This document shows, one piece after another, positions 45,811-54,391 of a stretch of DNA of 64,000 nucleotides. The DNA comes from an uncultured Lacinutrix sp. (lineage in GTDB: Bacteria; Bacteroidota; Bacteroidia; Flavobacteriales; Flavobacteriaceae), in contig CAKZMU010000023.1 in assembly GCA_937129145.1 (NCBI GenBank), positions 1-64,000 of the forward strand. Direction: 5' to 3'. Each line of letters begins with the position of its first letter. Positions within the stretch are counted from its first letter, which is position 1. Below the pieces are notes generated by a model. That model did not search any database and had not been told where the DNA came from. It saw only the letters and a program-made list of their open reading frames with translations. The translations under genes and the position numbers were made by a program.

Positions 45811-47969
45811 GTTTCCACTAATTCCAACTGTTCCACACTCACATTAGTCGTAAACAAGCCATAGTTCACTATGGCTTTGTTTTTTTCTATTTTATCAATA
45901 CTGCCAACTGCACGACCATCTTCCATACGCACTCTATCTCCAACTTTTAAAACTGGTTTAGGTTGTACTGGCTTTTCTTTTTTCTTTTTTCTTTCCTCTT
46001 TTTTCTTCTTTCTGATAACGTTTACTTTTTTTTCAACCTCTTTTTTTATTTGAGTAGATTTGGCTTTTTGAACACGTTTTTCTTTAACAGATACTTTTTT
46101 GCGCTTGGAATTTTCAATCTGTACCAACTTAAAAAGCTCAGCCATAAGTTCGCGTTTGCGCTTATTGTTAAAGTACTTTTCTGATAAATCATTGACTTTT
46201 TGACCTAAATATATAAGACGCTGATTGCTATCGTATAATTCTTGATAGCTTTCCAGTTTCTTCTGAATTTTCTCATTAATCGCTTCCAGTTTATCAGCTT
46301 CAGCCAATTTTTTCTTTTCGTTTTGCTTTAAGGATTCTCCTGTTTTTTCAAGCTTAGAGCGTTCTTTCTGAAGTTTTGCAATAGTAGCATCAAAACGCAC
46401 TTTTGAGCGTTCAATTTTCTTTTTAGCTTTATTGATTAAGTTATACGGAATACCATTTTTTTGAGCAACTTCGAACGTAAAGGAGCTTCCTGCTTGACCT
46501 AATGCTAGTTTATACTTTGGTTCTAACGAACGTTCATCAAATAGCATATTGGCATTAATCATGTGTTCTTTTTCGTTTGCCAAGAGTTTTAAGTTGGAAT
46601 AATGGGTGGTAATGATTCCAAAAGCTTTTCTGTCATAAAATACTTCCAGAAATGTTTCAGCCAAAGCACCACCAAGTTCAGGGTCGCTTCCAGTTCCAAA
46701 TTCATCAATTAAAAACAACGTATTCTTGTTACATTTCTTTAGGAAATAATTCATTTGTTTCAACCTATAACTATAAGTACTCAAATGATTTTCAATAGAT
46801 TGATTATCGCCAATATCACTCAGTATTCTATCAAACAAACAGGCTTTACTGCGTTCATGCACAGGAATTAGCATACCACTTTGCAACATGACTTGTAACA
46901 AACCAACGGTTTTAAGCGTGATACTTTTTCCTCCAGCATTAGGTCCAGAAATCACGATAATCCTGCTATCATCTTTTAAAGCAATGGTCTGAGGAAATGT
47001 TTTTTCTTTCTTCTCCAAATTGGTTAAATAGAGTAGTGGATGGTAGGCATCACGTAAATACATTTCTCGTTCTTCGGTAATTTCTGGAAGAATGGCATCC
47101 ATGGATTTTGCATACTTTGCCTTTGCTGAAATCACATCCATGGTCGTTAAAAACGATTGATAATTCTGTAATAAGGGTAAAAAAGGACGAATATAATTGG
47201 TAAGTTCTTTTAATATTCTAACGACTTCTTCACTCTCTTCATACTCTAAATTATTGAGTTCCCTGGAATGTTGCAAAGTCGCTTCAGGTTCTATATAGAC
47301 AATACTACCAGTTTTACTGCCTCCCATTATGGCACCTTTTACTTTGCGCCTGTACATGGCTTTTACTGCCAAAACACGCTTATTTTCAACAACAGACTCA
47401 CGAATGTCATCAAGATACTCCAAGTTATGATAGGTATTTAATGCCGTTGAAAAACTAGAATTTATTTTACCTTTTAATTTATTGATACCTTGTCGTAATT
47501 CATGCAGTAGTGGAGAAGCATTATCTTTTATATCGCCAAAACGGTCAACAATGGCATCTACTTGCTCAATAATGTCGGTAGTTACTTCAATATGTGATGT
47601 GTAACGCTGTAAATTAGGATAATATTCCTCAAACTTTTTTAAGAATTTTAGAATATCATTAACCGTAAGCGATATAGACACTAACTTCTTTAAGCTGTGC
47701 GTTTCTAAATAAGTGTTCTCAATATTTAATAACTGCAATTCTTTGGTAATAGGGTCGAAACCATGATTTGGTATGCGGTTGTCATTATAAAACGACGAAA
47801 CGTACTCATGCGTTAGTTGCAAACTTATGAGCAAGGTTTCCTTCTTATCGTAAGGCGCAATTTCCAAAGCTTTAGCTTTACCGAGTGCTGTGACACAATG
47901 GTCACTTACTTGTTGCAAAACAGTTGAAAACTCTAAATCTTTAAGTGTCTTTTTGTGAATGTTAATCAT
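45801..47969 (-). CDS. Endonuclease MutS2-like ATPase without Smr domain
   Basis: 722 aa from ATG 47969 (the frame's first codon GTG lies in a hairpin repeat). MutS core and clamp (1-300), then the ABC-type ATPase: ISGPNAGGKSITLKT (Walker A), ST-SYRLKQMNYFLKKC, LFLIDEFGTGSDPELGGALAE (Walker B) and ITTHYSNLK. A long coiled coil and a Lys/Glu-rich linker (about 600-665) lead to a KOW-like end (KVGDRVRMEDGRAVGSIDKI). The Smr nuclease domain of classic MutS2 is absent. Likely roles are recombination control or rescue of collided ribosomes; the lost nuclease limits the first. Confidence 0.9.
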   Translation of the reverse strand: MINIHKKTLKDLEFSTVLQQVSDHCVTALGKAKALEIAPYDKKETLLISLQLTHEYVSSFYNDNRIPNHGFDPITKELQLLNIENTYLETHSLKKLVSISLTVNDILKFLKKFEEYYPNLQRYTSHIEVTTDIIEQVDAIVDRFGDIKDNASPLLHELRQGINKLKGKINSSFSTALNTYHNLEYLDDIRESVVENKRVLAVKAMYRRKVKGAIMGGSKTGSIVYIEPEATLQHSRELNNLEYEESEEVVRILKELTNYIRPFLPLLQNYQSFLTTMDVISAKAKYAKSMDAILPEITEEREMYLRDAYHPLLYLTNLEKKEKTFPQTIALKDDSRIIVISGPNAGGKSITLKTVGLLQVMLQSGMLIPVHERSKACLFDRILSDIGDNQSIENHLSTYSYRLKQMNYFLKKCNKNTLFLIDEFGTGSDPELGGALAETFLEVFYDRKAFGIITTHYSNLKLLANEKEHMINANMLFDERSLEPKYKLALGQAGSSFTFEVAQKNGIPYNLINKAKKKIERSKVRFDATIAKLQKERSKLEKTGESLKQNEKKKLAEADKLEAINEKIQKKLESYQELYDSNQRLIYLGQKVNDLSEKYFNNKRKRELMAELFKLVQIENSKRKKVSVKEKRVQKAKSTQIKKEVEKKVNVIRKKKKEERKKKKEKPVQPKPVLKVGDRVRMEDGRAVGSIDKIEKNKAIVNYGLFTTNVSVEQLELVETKK

Positions 47970-47974
47970 GGCAA

Positions 47975-48043
47975 TTCCCACAAAAGTGGGAAACTTATTA
48001 ATACTTCCTGTGCATTTCGACTGTGCTCAGTGTGACGCAGGAA
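47975..48043 (+). repeat. Two small palindromes upstream of mutS2
   Basis: TTCCCAC-AAAA-GTGGGAA (47975-47992) and TTCCTG..CAGGAA around TTTCGACTGTGCTCAGTG (48006-48043). Both are of the short dispersed kinds seen in flavobacterial intergenic DNA. Confidence 0.6.
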
Positions 48044-48282
48044 TTTCTTATACTACTTTTTTAATGAAAGCAAAGTTACGTATTAGAAATGAGATGTGGA
48101 ATTTTGGGTTGGGCTTATCGGTCTAGTATATTAAAAGTAGGGCAGTTGATAAGCACTTACTTTCGGATTTACACTTAGCCATATTTTTCATTTTATTTTT
48201 ATCTTTTTTCTAAAATACAAATTAAAAATGTGGCGGACTTTACAAAAAAGCAAAAGCCTTTGATTTAGCACTTTCCGCCCTA

Positions 48283-48410
48283 TTTTTTATATACATTGTT
48301 GTACGCTGGCTTTTCTTCCGCAAACTTGCTAGCGTTGGCGTGAAAGCTCTTTTAAATTTGTGAGGCTCGAGCAAACTTTAAATGTGTTTGAATTTGCGTT
48401 GGCTAAATTC
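48283..48410 (-). repeat. Structured boundary repeat at the hsdR end of the RM island
   Basis: On the minus strand, just past hsdR, come AGCCAACGC, CACATTTAAAGTTTGCTCGAGC, CACAAATTTAAAAGAGCTTTCAC, a second GCCAACGC and, at 48302-48287, ACAACAATGTATATAA. The stem TTTAAA-TTTG / CAAA-TTTAAA surrounds the loop TGAGGCTCGAG (plus strand 48352-48380). The rest of 48044-48282 holds a GGCGGA..TCCGCC inverted repeat and no ORF. The copy at 56210-56292 lies in the same orientation at the other end. Confidence 0.65.
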
Positions 48411-48417
48411 AGTTAGT

Positions 48418-51400
48418 TTAATTCTCTGAAGAGAACATTTCCGCTAGTGCTTCTCCTTGTCTTAATACTCGGTCAGCTTCAAGTTTTGCTAAATCTGGCG
48501 GATAACCGTATCTCATTAATATTTTCTTTACTGTCAGTCTCAATTTTGCTCTTACATCATCTCGTTTGCTCCAATCAACGGTAGCGTTTTTTCTAATGAC
48601 ATCCACAATCGTATGAATCAATTCTTTCATTTTGTCATCATCCAAAAAGCTTGTTGAGTCATTTTGTTTTAAGACACTATAAAAAGCATATTCCTCTGGC
48701 GTTAATCCTAAATCTTCTGATTTACTGTCTTCCAATCGCATTTCTTTTGCGATTTCTGATAACTCTGCTAATACTTGGGCTGAATCTATTTGGTTATTGT
48801 GATAGCGTTTTACAACAGATTCTAACATTTCAGAAAACTTTTTTCCTTGTGCTAGATTCTTTGTTTTTCTTATTCTTACTTCATCACTTAACAGTTTTTT
48901 CAAAAGTTCAAAAGCAACATTCTTTTGTTGCATATTTTTTACTTCCAATAAAAACTCATCTGAAAGAATACTAACCGAAGGTGTTTCAACTCCTGCTGCT
49001 TCAAAAACATCAATTACGCCATCACTTGACAACGCATCATCTACTATTTGCTTAATGGCTGTTTCTACTTCATAATCAGATTTTACTCCACTTCCTGTAA
49101 ACTTGTTCAAACGTGCTTTTACAGCTTGAAAAAATGCAACTCCGTCTTTCAACACTTCTGCTTCTGGACTTGGAATTGACATTGCAAATAATTTAGATAA
49201 TAAAGTCACTTCTTTTAAGAAGCGGTCTTTTAGTTTTTGGTCTGCTAAAATGAAGTTTTGAGCACCCAATAATACTTGTAATTTTTGTGCTGTATCAACT
49301 TTAAAATATTGCTTAAAATCAAAACCGTTGAACATTTGCTCTACGATTTCAAATTTCTCTTTCATTCCTGCAATCGCTTCTTTTATATCTACAACAGGTG
49401 AACCTTCGCCACCACTTTGTAGATATGTTGCCATTGCTTTACGCAAGTCTTGACCAATTCCAATATAATCTACAACTAAACCGCCTGGTTTGTCTTTATA
49501 GACTCTATTTACTCTTGCAATGGCTTGCATTAAATTTGCTCCTTGCATTTTCTTATCTACATACAACGTATGCATACTTGGTGCATCAAAACCAGTTAGC
49601 CACATATCACGAACAATGACTAATTTTAGTTCATCATTAGTGTCTTTCATTCTTGTTGCTAAATCTTTTCTTTGATTTTTGGTGGTATGATGTGGTTGAA
49701 AAATTTCCGGGTCGTCAGTAGAACTCGTCATTATGACTTTAATAGTTCCTTTGTCTAAATCATCATTGTGCCATTCTGGTTTTAAGGCAATAATTTCATT
49801 GTACAAGCGAACACAGATATTTCGTGTCATTCCAACAATCATTGCTTTTCCTTCAAATACGTTTTGTCGTGCTTCAAAATGAGCAACAATATCTTTAGCA
49901 ACATCTTTTAAACGGTCTGGGTCACCAACTACTGAATCAATAGTCGCTGTTTTCTTTTTGGCTTTTTCAATTTGTTCTTCAGTTGCACCTTCAATACTAT
50001 TGATTTCATCATCAAGTTCTTTCGCTTTCTTTTCGTCTAGTTTAATTTTTATCAAACGAGATTCATAACTGATAGGAACAGTTGCACCATCATCTACTGC
50101 TTGTTTTATATCATAAACATCTATATAATCTCCAAAGACAGCTGGTGTAGATTTATCTTCTTTTTCAATTGGTGTTCCTGTAAAACCAATATAAGAAGCA
50201 TTTGGCAAGGCATCTCTTAAATACTTGGCATTTCCATATCTTATTTCTGAACCATCTTCGGTTTCTACGACACGGCCAGAAAAACCATATTGACTTCTGT
50301 GTGCTTCATCTGCTACGACAACAATATTCGTTCGGTCTGATAAGGTTTCGTAAATATTGCCTTCTGCAGGTGCAAATTTTTGAATGGTTGTGAATATTAC
50401 ACCACCTCCAGAAACTTTTAATAGTTCTTTAATGTGTTCTCTACTATCAGCTTGTACAGGTGTTTGTCTTAATAAACCAACACAATTACCAAACGTACCA
50501 AATAGTTGGTCGTCTAAATCATTACGGTCTGTAAGCATTACAATCGTTGGATTTTCCATTTGCGGATGCGTAATAATTTGTCCACTATAAAAGACCATTG
50601 ATAATGATTTACCAGAACCTTGTGTGTGCCAAACTACACCAACTTTTCTATCTCCATCTTTAGAATTTGTTGCTCGTAAGGTTTGAGTAACTGCTTTTTG
50701 AACTGCATAATATTGATGATAAGCACCTACTTTTTTAATTTTTACTTGAGAAATGATGCCTGTTTTATCATCTTTCTTTTCTTCTTTTTCAAAAACGGTA
50801 CAGTAACGTATTAGCTCAACTAATGTTTTTTTGTTGAGCATATATTCCGTTAGAATTTGCAATTCAGTTCTTACTTCATTTGCTACTTCTTTGGGTGCTT
50901 TCCAAGATAAATAACGCGAAAATGGCGCTGATACACTAGATGTGCCAGCATCTATACCGTCTGAAATCACACAAATGGCATTGTAATAAAAAATGCTTGG
51001 TACTGCTTTTTTGTAATTCTGTATCTGGTCGTAGGCTCTTCGTAACGTTGCTTTTTCGCTTGTTGCACTTTTAAGCTCTATAAACACTAATGGCAAACCG
51101 TTTACATAGATGACAACATCAAACCGTTTTTCGTTGTTGTTTTCTTTTACAACGAGTTGATTAACTACCCAAAAGTTGTTGTTTTCTGGGTTTTCAACAT
51201 CTAGCAATTTGACATTAATCCCTTTAGTTCTGCCTTCTTTAGTATATTCTACAGTTACGCCATTGGTAAGAAATGTATGGAAACGTTCGTTGTTTTCCAT
51301 TATATCTTCTGTGCCGAGATTGATAACCTTTTGATAAGCTTCTAAACGAGCTGATTCTGGAAGTGTAGAATTTAGTTTTTTAAGCGACTCTTTAAAATGA

Positions 51401-51540
51401 TTTTCTAAAAGTACTGAACTGAAATTTTCACGCTGTGGGTTGTTGCCAATAGGCGAAATATCTGTTCCGTTATAATAGAAATAACCTTGGCTGATTAGTT
51501 GGTCTATTAAAGAAAGTTCTATAGTATTTTCGTTGAGCAT
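48418..51540 (-). CDS. hsdR: Type I restriction enzyme R subunit
   Basis: 1040 aa. The N-terminal nuclease has the PD-(D/E)xK pattern FDVVIYVNGLPLVFIELKS (about 138-156). The translocase follows with VVWHTQGSGKSLSMVFYSG (Walker A), VVVADEAHRSQYG (DEAH) and later superfamily-2 motifs (GFTGTP; DMWLTGFDAPSMHTLYVDK; QAIARVNRVY). The helical C-terminal part binds the methylase. It cuts unmodified DNA at a distance after ATP-driven translocation. Its start follows an array of AAAGGACA palindromes. Confidence 0.96.
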   Translation of the reverse strand: MLNENTIELSLIDQLISQGYFYYNGTDISPIGNNPQRENFSSVLLENHFKESLKKLNSTLPESARLEAYQKVINLGTEDIMENNERFHTFLTNGVTVEYTKEGRTKGINVKLLDVENPENNNFWVVNQLVVKENNNEKRFDVVIYVNGLPLVFIELKSATSEKATLRRAYDQIQNYKKAVPSIFYYNAICVISDGIDAGTSSVSAPFSRYLSWKAPKEVANEVRTELQILTEYMLNKKTLVELIRYCTVFEKEEKKDDKTGIISQVKIKKVGAYHQYYAVQKAVTQTLRATNSKDGDRKVGVVWHTQGSGKSLSMVFYSGQIITHPQMENPTIVMLTDRNDLDDQLFGTFGNCVGLLRQTPVQADSREHIKELLKVSGGGVIFTTIQKFAPAEGNIYETLSDRTNIVVVADEAHRSQYGFSGRVVETEDGSEIRYGNAKYLRDALPNASYIGFTGTPIEKEDKSTPAVFGDYIDVYDIKQAVDDGATVPISYESRLIKIKLDEKKAKELDDEINSIEGATEEQIEKAKKKTATIDSVVGDPDRLKDVAKDIVAHFEARQNVFEGKAMIVGMTRNICVRLYNEIIALKPEWHNDDLDKGTIKVIMTSSTDDPEIFQPHHTTKNQRKDLATRMKDTNDELKLVIVRDMWLTGFDAPSMHTLYVDKKMQGANLMQAIARVNRVYKDKPGGLVVDYIGIGQDLRKAMATYLQSGGEGSPVVDIKEAIAGMKEKFEIVEQMFNGFDFKQYFKVDTAQKLQVLLGAQNFILADQKLKDRFLKEVTLLSKLFAMSIPSPEAEVLKDGVAFFQAVKARLNKFTGSGVKSDYEVETAIKQIVDDALSSDGVIDVFEAAGVETPSVSILSDEFLLEVKNMQQKNVAFELLKKLLSDEVRIRKTKNLAQGKKFSEMLESVVKRYHNNQIDSAQVLAELSEIAKEMRLEDSKSEDLGLTPEEYAFYSVLKQNDSTSFLDDDKMKELIHTIVDVIRKNATVDWSKRDDVRAKLRLTVKKILMRYGYPPDLAKLEADRVLRQGEALAEMFSSEN

Positions 51541-51544
51541 ATAA

Positions 51545-51673
51545 TGTCCTTTAAACGATTAACAAGTGCTGATTTTGCCATAAAGGACAAAATGTCCTTT
51601 AAAATGTCCTTTAGAATTAAAATCAATTGATTTATTTCTTGTAAAGGACAAAATGTCTTTTAGAATGTCCTTT
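51545..51673 (-). promoter_or_regulatory. AAAGGACA/TGTCCTTT operator-like array before hsdR
   Basis: Two inverted repeats AAAGGACA-AAA-TGTCCTTT (51582-51600 perfect; 51643-51661 with one mismatch), each followed 4 bases later by another TGTCCTTT (51605-51612; 51666-51673). A single half-site overlaps the hsdR leader (51545-51552). The two 31-base units are 61 bases apart. The array fills the whole gap between the deaminase-fusion gene and hsdR. Confidence 0.6.
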
Positions 51674-51674
51674 A

Positions 51675-53171
51675 TCATTTCTTTATTCTGTATTTGGTCC
51701 ATCTACGTTCACCTTCTTTTGCAATCACACCTTTATCTACTAAATCACTTAATCTACGTTGTGCTGTTTTCTTTTCAATTTTAAATTCTTCTGCGTAATC
51801 GTTAACCGTTATTTCTTCTCTAGACTGAATAAATTGTACTCCCAACTTATCCTGCTCTGAAAGTCCTTCTATATTTTTGACTAGGATGTTTGGCAAAGCA
51901 TCTGCATTTCTAGCAAAAGAAATTTCTAGGACTTTCCCTTTTAAATCAATTACAGGTAATGGAAAGCCTTTATTTGATAATGATTTCATACTTCGCAAAC
52001 CAATTCCTCTTTGTTCCGCAAGTCCCATTCTGTTGTAGACATACATCACCTTTGGATTACGGCTCACAGATGGTAAATCTAAAGAGCGAATATCCTCTAA
52101 CGTTAATGGTGGCATTGGAAGCCCTGGACTTTTAATCACAATTTTATCTTTACTAATAAACAAGTAGTTTGTAGAAGATGTGATACTATAATCTCTATGT
52201 ATAATTGCGTTAGCTATAGCTTCTCTTAATATGTCTAATGGAAAATCTGTACTAGCACTACGTTGAGCGGTTGTGCGGTCAATAGTTAATCTTAAAGCTT
52301 TGTTATTTACTAATGAAAACACCTTTTTGAATTGCATAGACACTGGCCCTCCAATATCCTCTATCTCTGTAGTACCATCTGGATATTCTATTTCAACTTT
52401 AAAAAGTGTATGTGGTAAAACTTCATCTACTTTTTCTCCGAATAGGATTAGCCCAATATTGGTTGGTGCTATTACATTTTCTAGCTGACTTGCCAGACCA
52501 AAAGACACTGCCCATTGATTAAATGCTTCAGAAGGGTAAGAAAAATTCGCATTAGAGTTATTAATAAACTCTTGCACCGCAAGAATAGAAAATTGTTGGA
52601 TTTTAGTTCCTGGAACTGTTTCTTTTAAATAAGGTATTTTCTCTTCTTTCGGTTTTTCTTTTTGAATGCGTAGTTTTTCAGCTTCTTTATACTTGATAAA
52701 TTCAGTTAAGCTTTCTCTTACTTTTTTACTAATATCGGGGTGAAAATCTTCTACAATTACGTTGGCATCAATGAGTTGGTTAGCCCCTTGATTTTCAATT
52801 TCAATATCTGGGTCTCGCATACCAATGTATACTTTGTGTATGCGGGATTTTATAATGTGTGTAGCACAACCTCTTTTAGGTCTGGTGCGCACTTTGTCTA
52901 TGCAAGGTTCTAGAGTTACATATAATACTTTGTCAGATAAATTTTCACTCTTTAATTTACGTTCTATTAAAGTAAACTCGCAATGCTCGCCAATACGTAA
53001 CTCACCTCTGGAAGCTTCTGCTAGTATCTCTCCTTCTTTTGTAGCAAGAATAGCACCAACTAAAGGGTCTGGTTTATCTTCGTGCTCACTAATAGAATCT
53101 AGACTTAACAGATAAGCTCTTTCCATTAATTCTATTGGTGTGTATTTTTTATCTTTTTTAAATGCTTCCAT
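51675..53171 (-). CDS. RibD-like deaminase / HATPase / winged-helix fusion
   Basis: 498 aa. Residues 10-145 are a deaminase with zinc ligands H63 (in GEHCE, catalytic Glu65), C90 (LEPC) and C102 (KRGC), and the RibD-like GMRDPD..GANQLIDANVIVE. Residues about 190-420 match the RecG/Schlafen-associated ATP-binding type (PTNIGLILFG; LREAIANAIIHRDYS; VIKSPGLPMP; SRNPKVMYVY..GIGLRSM). Residues about 430-498 are a winged helix (KTAQRRLSDLVDKGVIAKEGERR). The AlbA-like domain usual before this ATPase is replaced by the deaminase. It lies between hsdS (5-base gap) and hsdR. Regulation or an extra defence activity is inference. Confidence 0.82.
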   Translation of the reverse strand: MEAFKKDKKYTPIELMERAYLLSLDSISEHEDKPDPLVGAILATKEGEILAEASRGELRIGEHCEFTLIERKLKSENLSDKVLYVTLEPCIDKVRTRPKRGCATHIIKSRIHKVYIGMRDPDIEIENQGANQLIDANVIVEDFHPDISKKVRESLTEFIKYKEAEKLRIQKEKPKEEKIPYLKETVPGTKIQQFSILAVQEFINNSNANFSYPSEAFNQWAVSFGLASQLENVIAPTNIGLILFGEKVDEVLPHTLFKVEIEYPDGTTEIEDIGGPVSMQFKKVFSLVNNKALRLTIDRTTAQRSASTDFPLDILREAIANAIIHRDYSITSSTNYLFISKDKIVIKSPGLPMPPLTLEDIRSLDLPSVSRNPKVMYVYNRMGLAEQRGIGLRSMKSLSNKGFPLPVIDLKGKVLEISFARNADALPNILVKNIEGLSEQDKLGVQFIQSREEITVNDYAEEFKIEKKTAQRRLSDLVDKGVIAKEGERRWTKYRIKK

Positions 53172-53176
53172 ACATT

Positions 53177-54391
53177 TTAATCTTTAAATTCATTTACTCT
53201 TAACTGCCCACTCATTAATCTTGGCAATAAGGTGTCTCTTGTTTTTTTAAGGGTTTGGATTTGTTGAGCATTATTTAGAATTTTATTCATTAATGGTTCA
53301 GAAATAGAATGAAATTTGGATATCATTATATCTGAATATATCACATTTGTATTTTTAATTAAGACTTGACTAATATTTTGTTGTGCAGAACCTATTGAAT
53401 TATTGATAAATTCTGCTTTGAGATTTTTGATTAAAAAGAACAAATAAGTGAATGGTATTTTCTCATTTGGGATTAAAGCACAAACAGCTTGATTGCAAGT
53501 CATAGGTTTTGAAACTAAAGCATATTCTCCAACAGTATTACCATACATTGCCAGTAAAATTGAATTTGAAGGAAAAATTTTTGCAGATGATTTTTTCAAG
53601 CCTTCTTCGGTTATTTTTTCTTCTGTTTCAATAATAAAAGTCCCATTTAGTTCCTTTGATTTTACCCAATTATATTTTCCATTAAGATAAAACACTTCTT
53701 TCTTTCTTGAGGGTGTGCCACCAGAAGTAGAATCTACAAGCTCGCCCAACTTTCCAACTCTCCAACCATCAGGCAGTTCATCACCTACTTGGTATTTACC
53801 AAACCATTCTTTAAAAATAGTTTGTGCGGTTTGCTCTAGGGTTTTGTTTTGGGCTTGTAGGTTTTCTATTTTATCATCAAAAGCGGTTAGGATGTTGGCT
53901 ATGGCTTTTTGTTCTGGAAGTGTTGGAAGGTTGATTGGAAACAAAGCAAAATCATTTGCATTTGCACCACCTTGTGCAGACCCACTTTTTACTGACTTTA
54001 CAAAACCACTCCACAATCTTGAACGCACTAAAAAATCAATAAAATTATAATCTGCAATATCTTTATTGATTTGAAATCTAATCAAGTAAGAAGCGAATAC
54101 AGCATTTATATTTTCTTTAATTGTTGCAGTAGCACCAGTTGAATTACCAGTTCGTGCAATAACAACATCACCTATTTGAAGTTTATATTTTTCTAAATCA
54201 GAATCAGAAATAGGACAGAAAGGAACAGATTTCCAATTAATAAAATCATTTTGAATATCCGTAATTCTTAAAAATCTTGGGCCGATTTCTTCAGTTGATG
54301 CACTTTCAGTATATCCATATTGCTTTCTAGTAGAAACATCTCCCAAAGTAGTTTCTTCCCAACCTTTTGGTATGTCATTTACACTACTCAT
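53177..54391 (-). CDS. hsdS: Type I restriction-modification specificity subunit
   Basis: 404 aa. Two target-recognition domains (about 8-140 and 205-350), each followed by a conserved helical region: LPEQKAIANILTAFDDKIENLQAQNKTLEQTAQTIF and, at the end, ISEPLMNKILNNAQQIQTLKKTRDTLLPRLMSGQL (read as landmarks). The first begins PKGWEETTLGD, the second DGWRVGKLGEL. It sets the two halves of the target sequence and holds two HsdM. It overlaps hsdM by 4 bases. Confidence 0.95.
   Translation of the reverse strand: MSSVNDIPKGWEETTLGDVSTRKQYGYTESASTEEIGPRFLRITDIQNDFINWKSVPFCPISDSDLEKYKLQIGDVVIARTGNSTGATATIKENINAVFASYLIRFQINKDIADYNFIDFLVRSRLWSGFVKSVKSGSAQGGANANDFALFPINLPTLPEQKAIANILTAFDDKIENLQAQNKTLEQTAQTIFKEWFGKYQVGDELPDGWRVGKLGELVDSTSGGTPSRKKEVFYLNGKYNWVKSKELNGTFIIETEEKITEEGLKKSSAKIFPSNSILLAMYGNTVGEYALVSKPMTCNQAVCALIPNEKIPFTYLFFLIKNLKAEFINNSIGSAQQNISQVLIKNTNVIYSDIMISKFHSISEPLMNKILNNAQQIQTLKKTRDTLLPRLMSGQLRVNEFKD

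Noticed and set aside
45871..46184. Plus-strand ORFs rich in Phe/Ser/Leu
   Set aside because: They are the reverse reading of the Lys/Glu-rich linker of MutS2.
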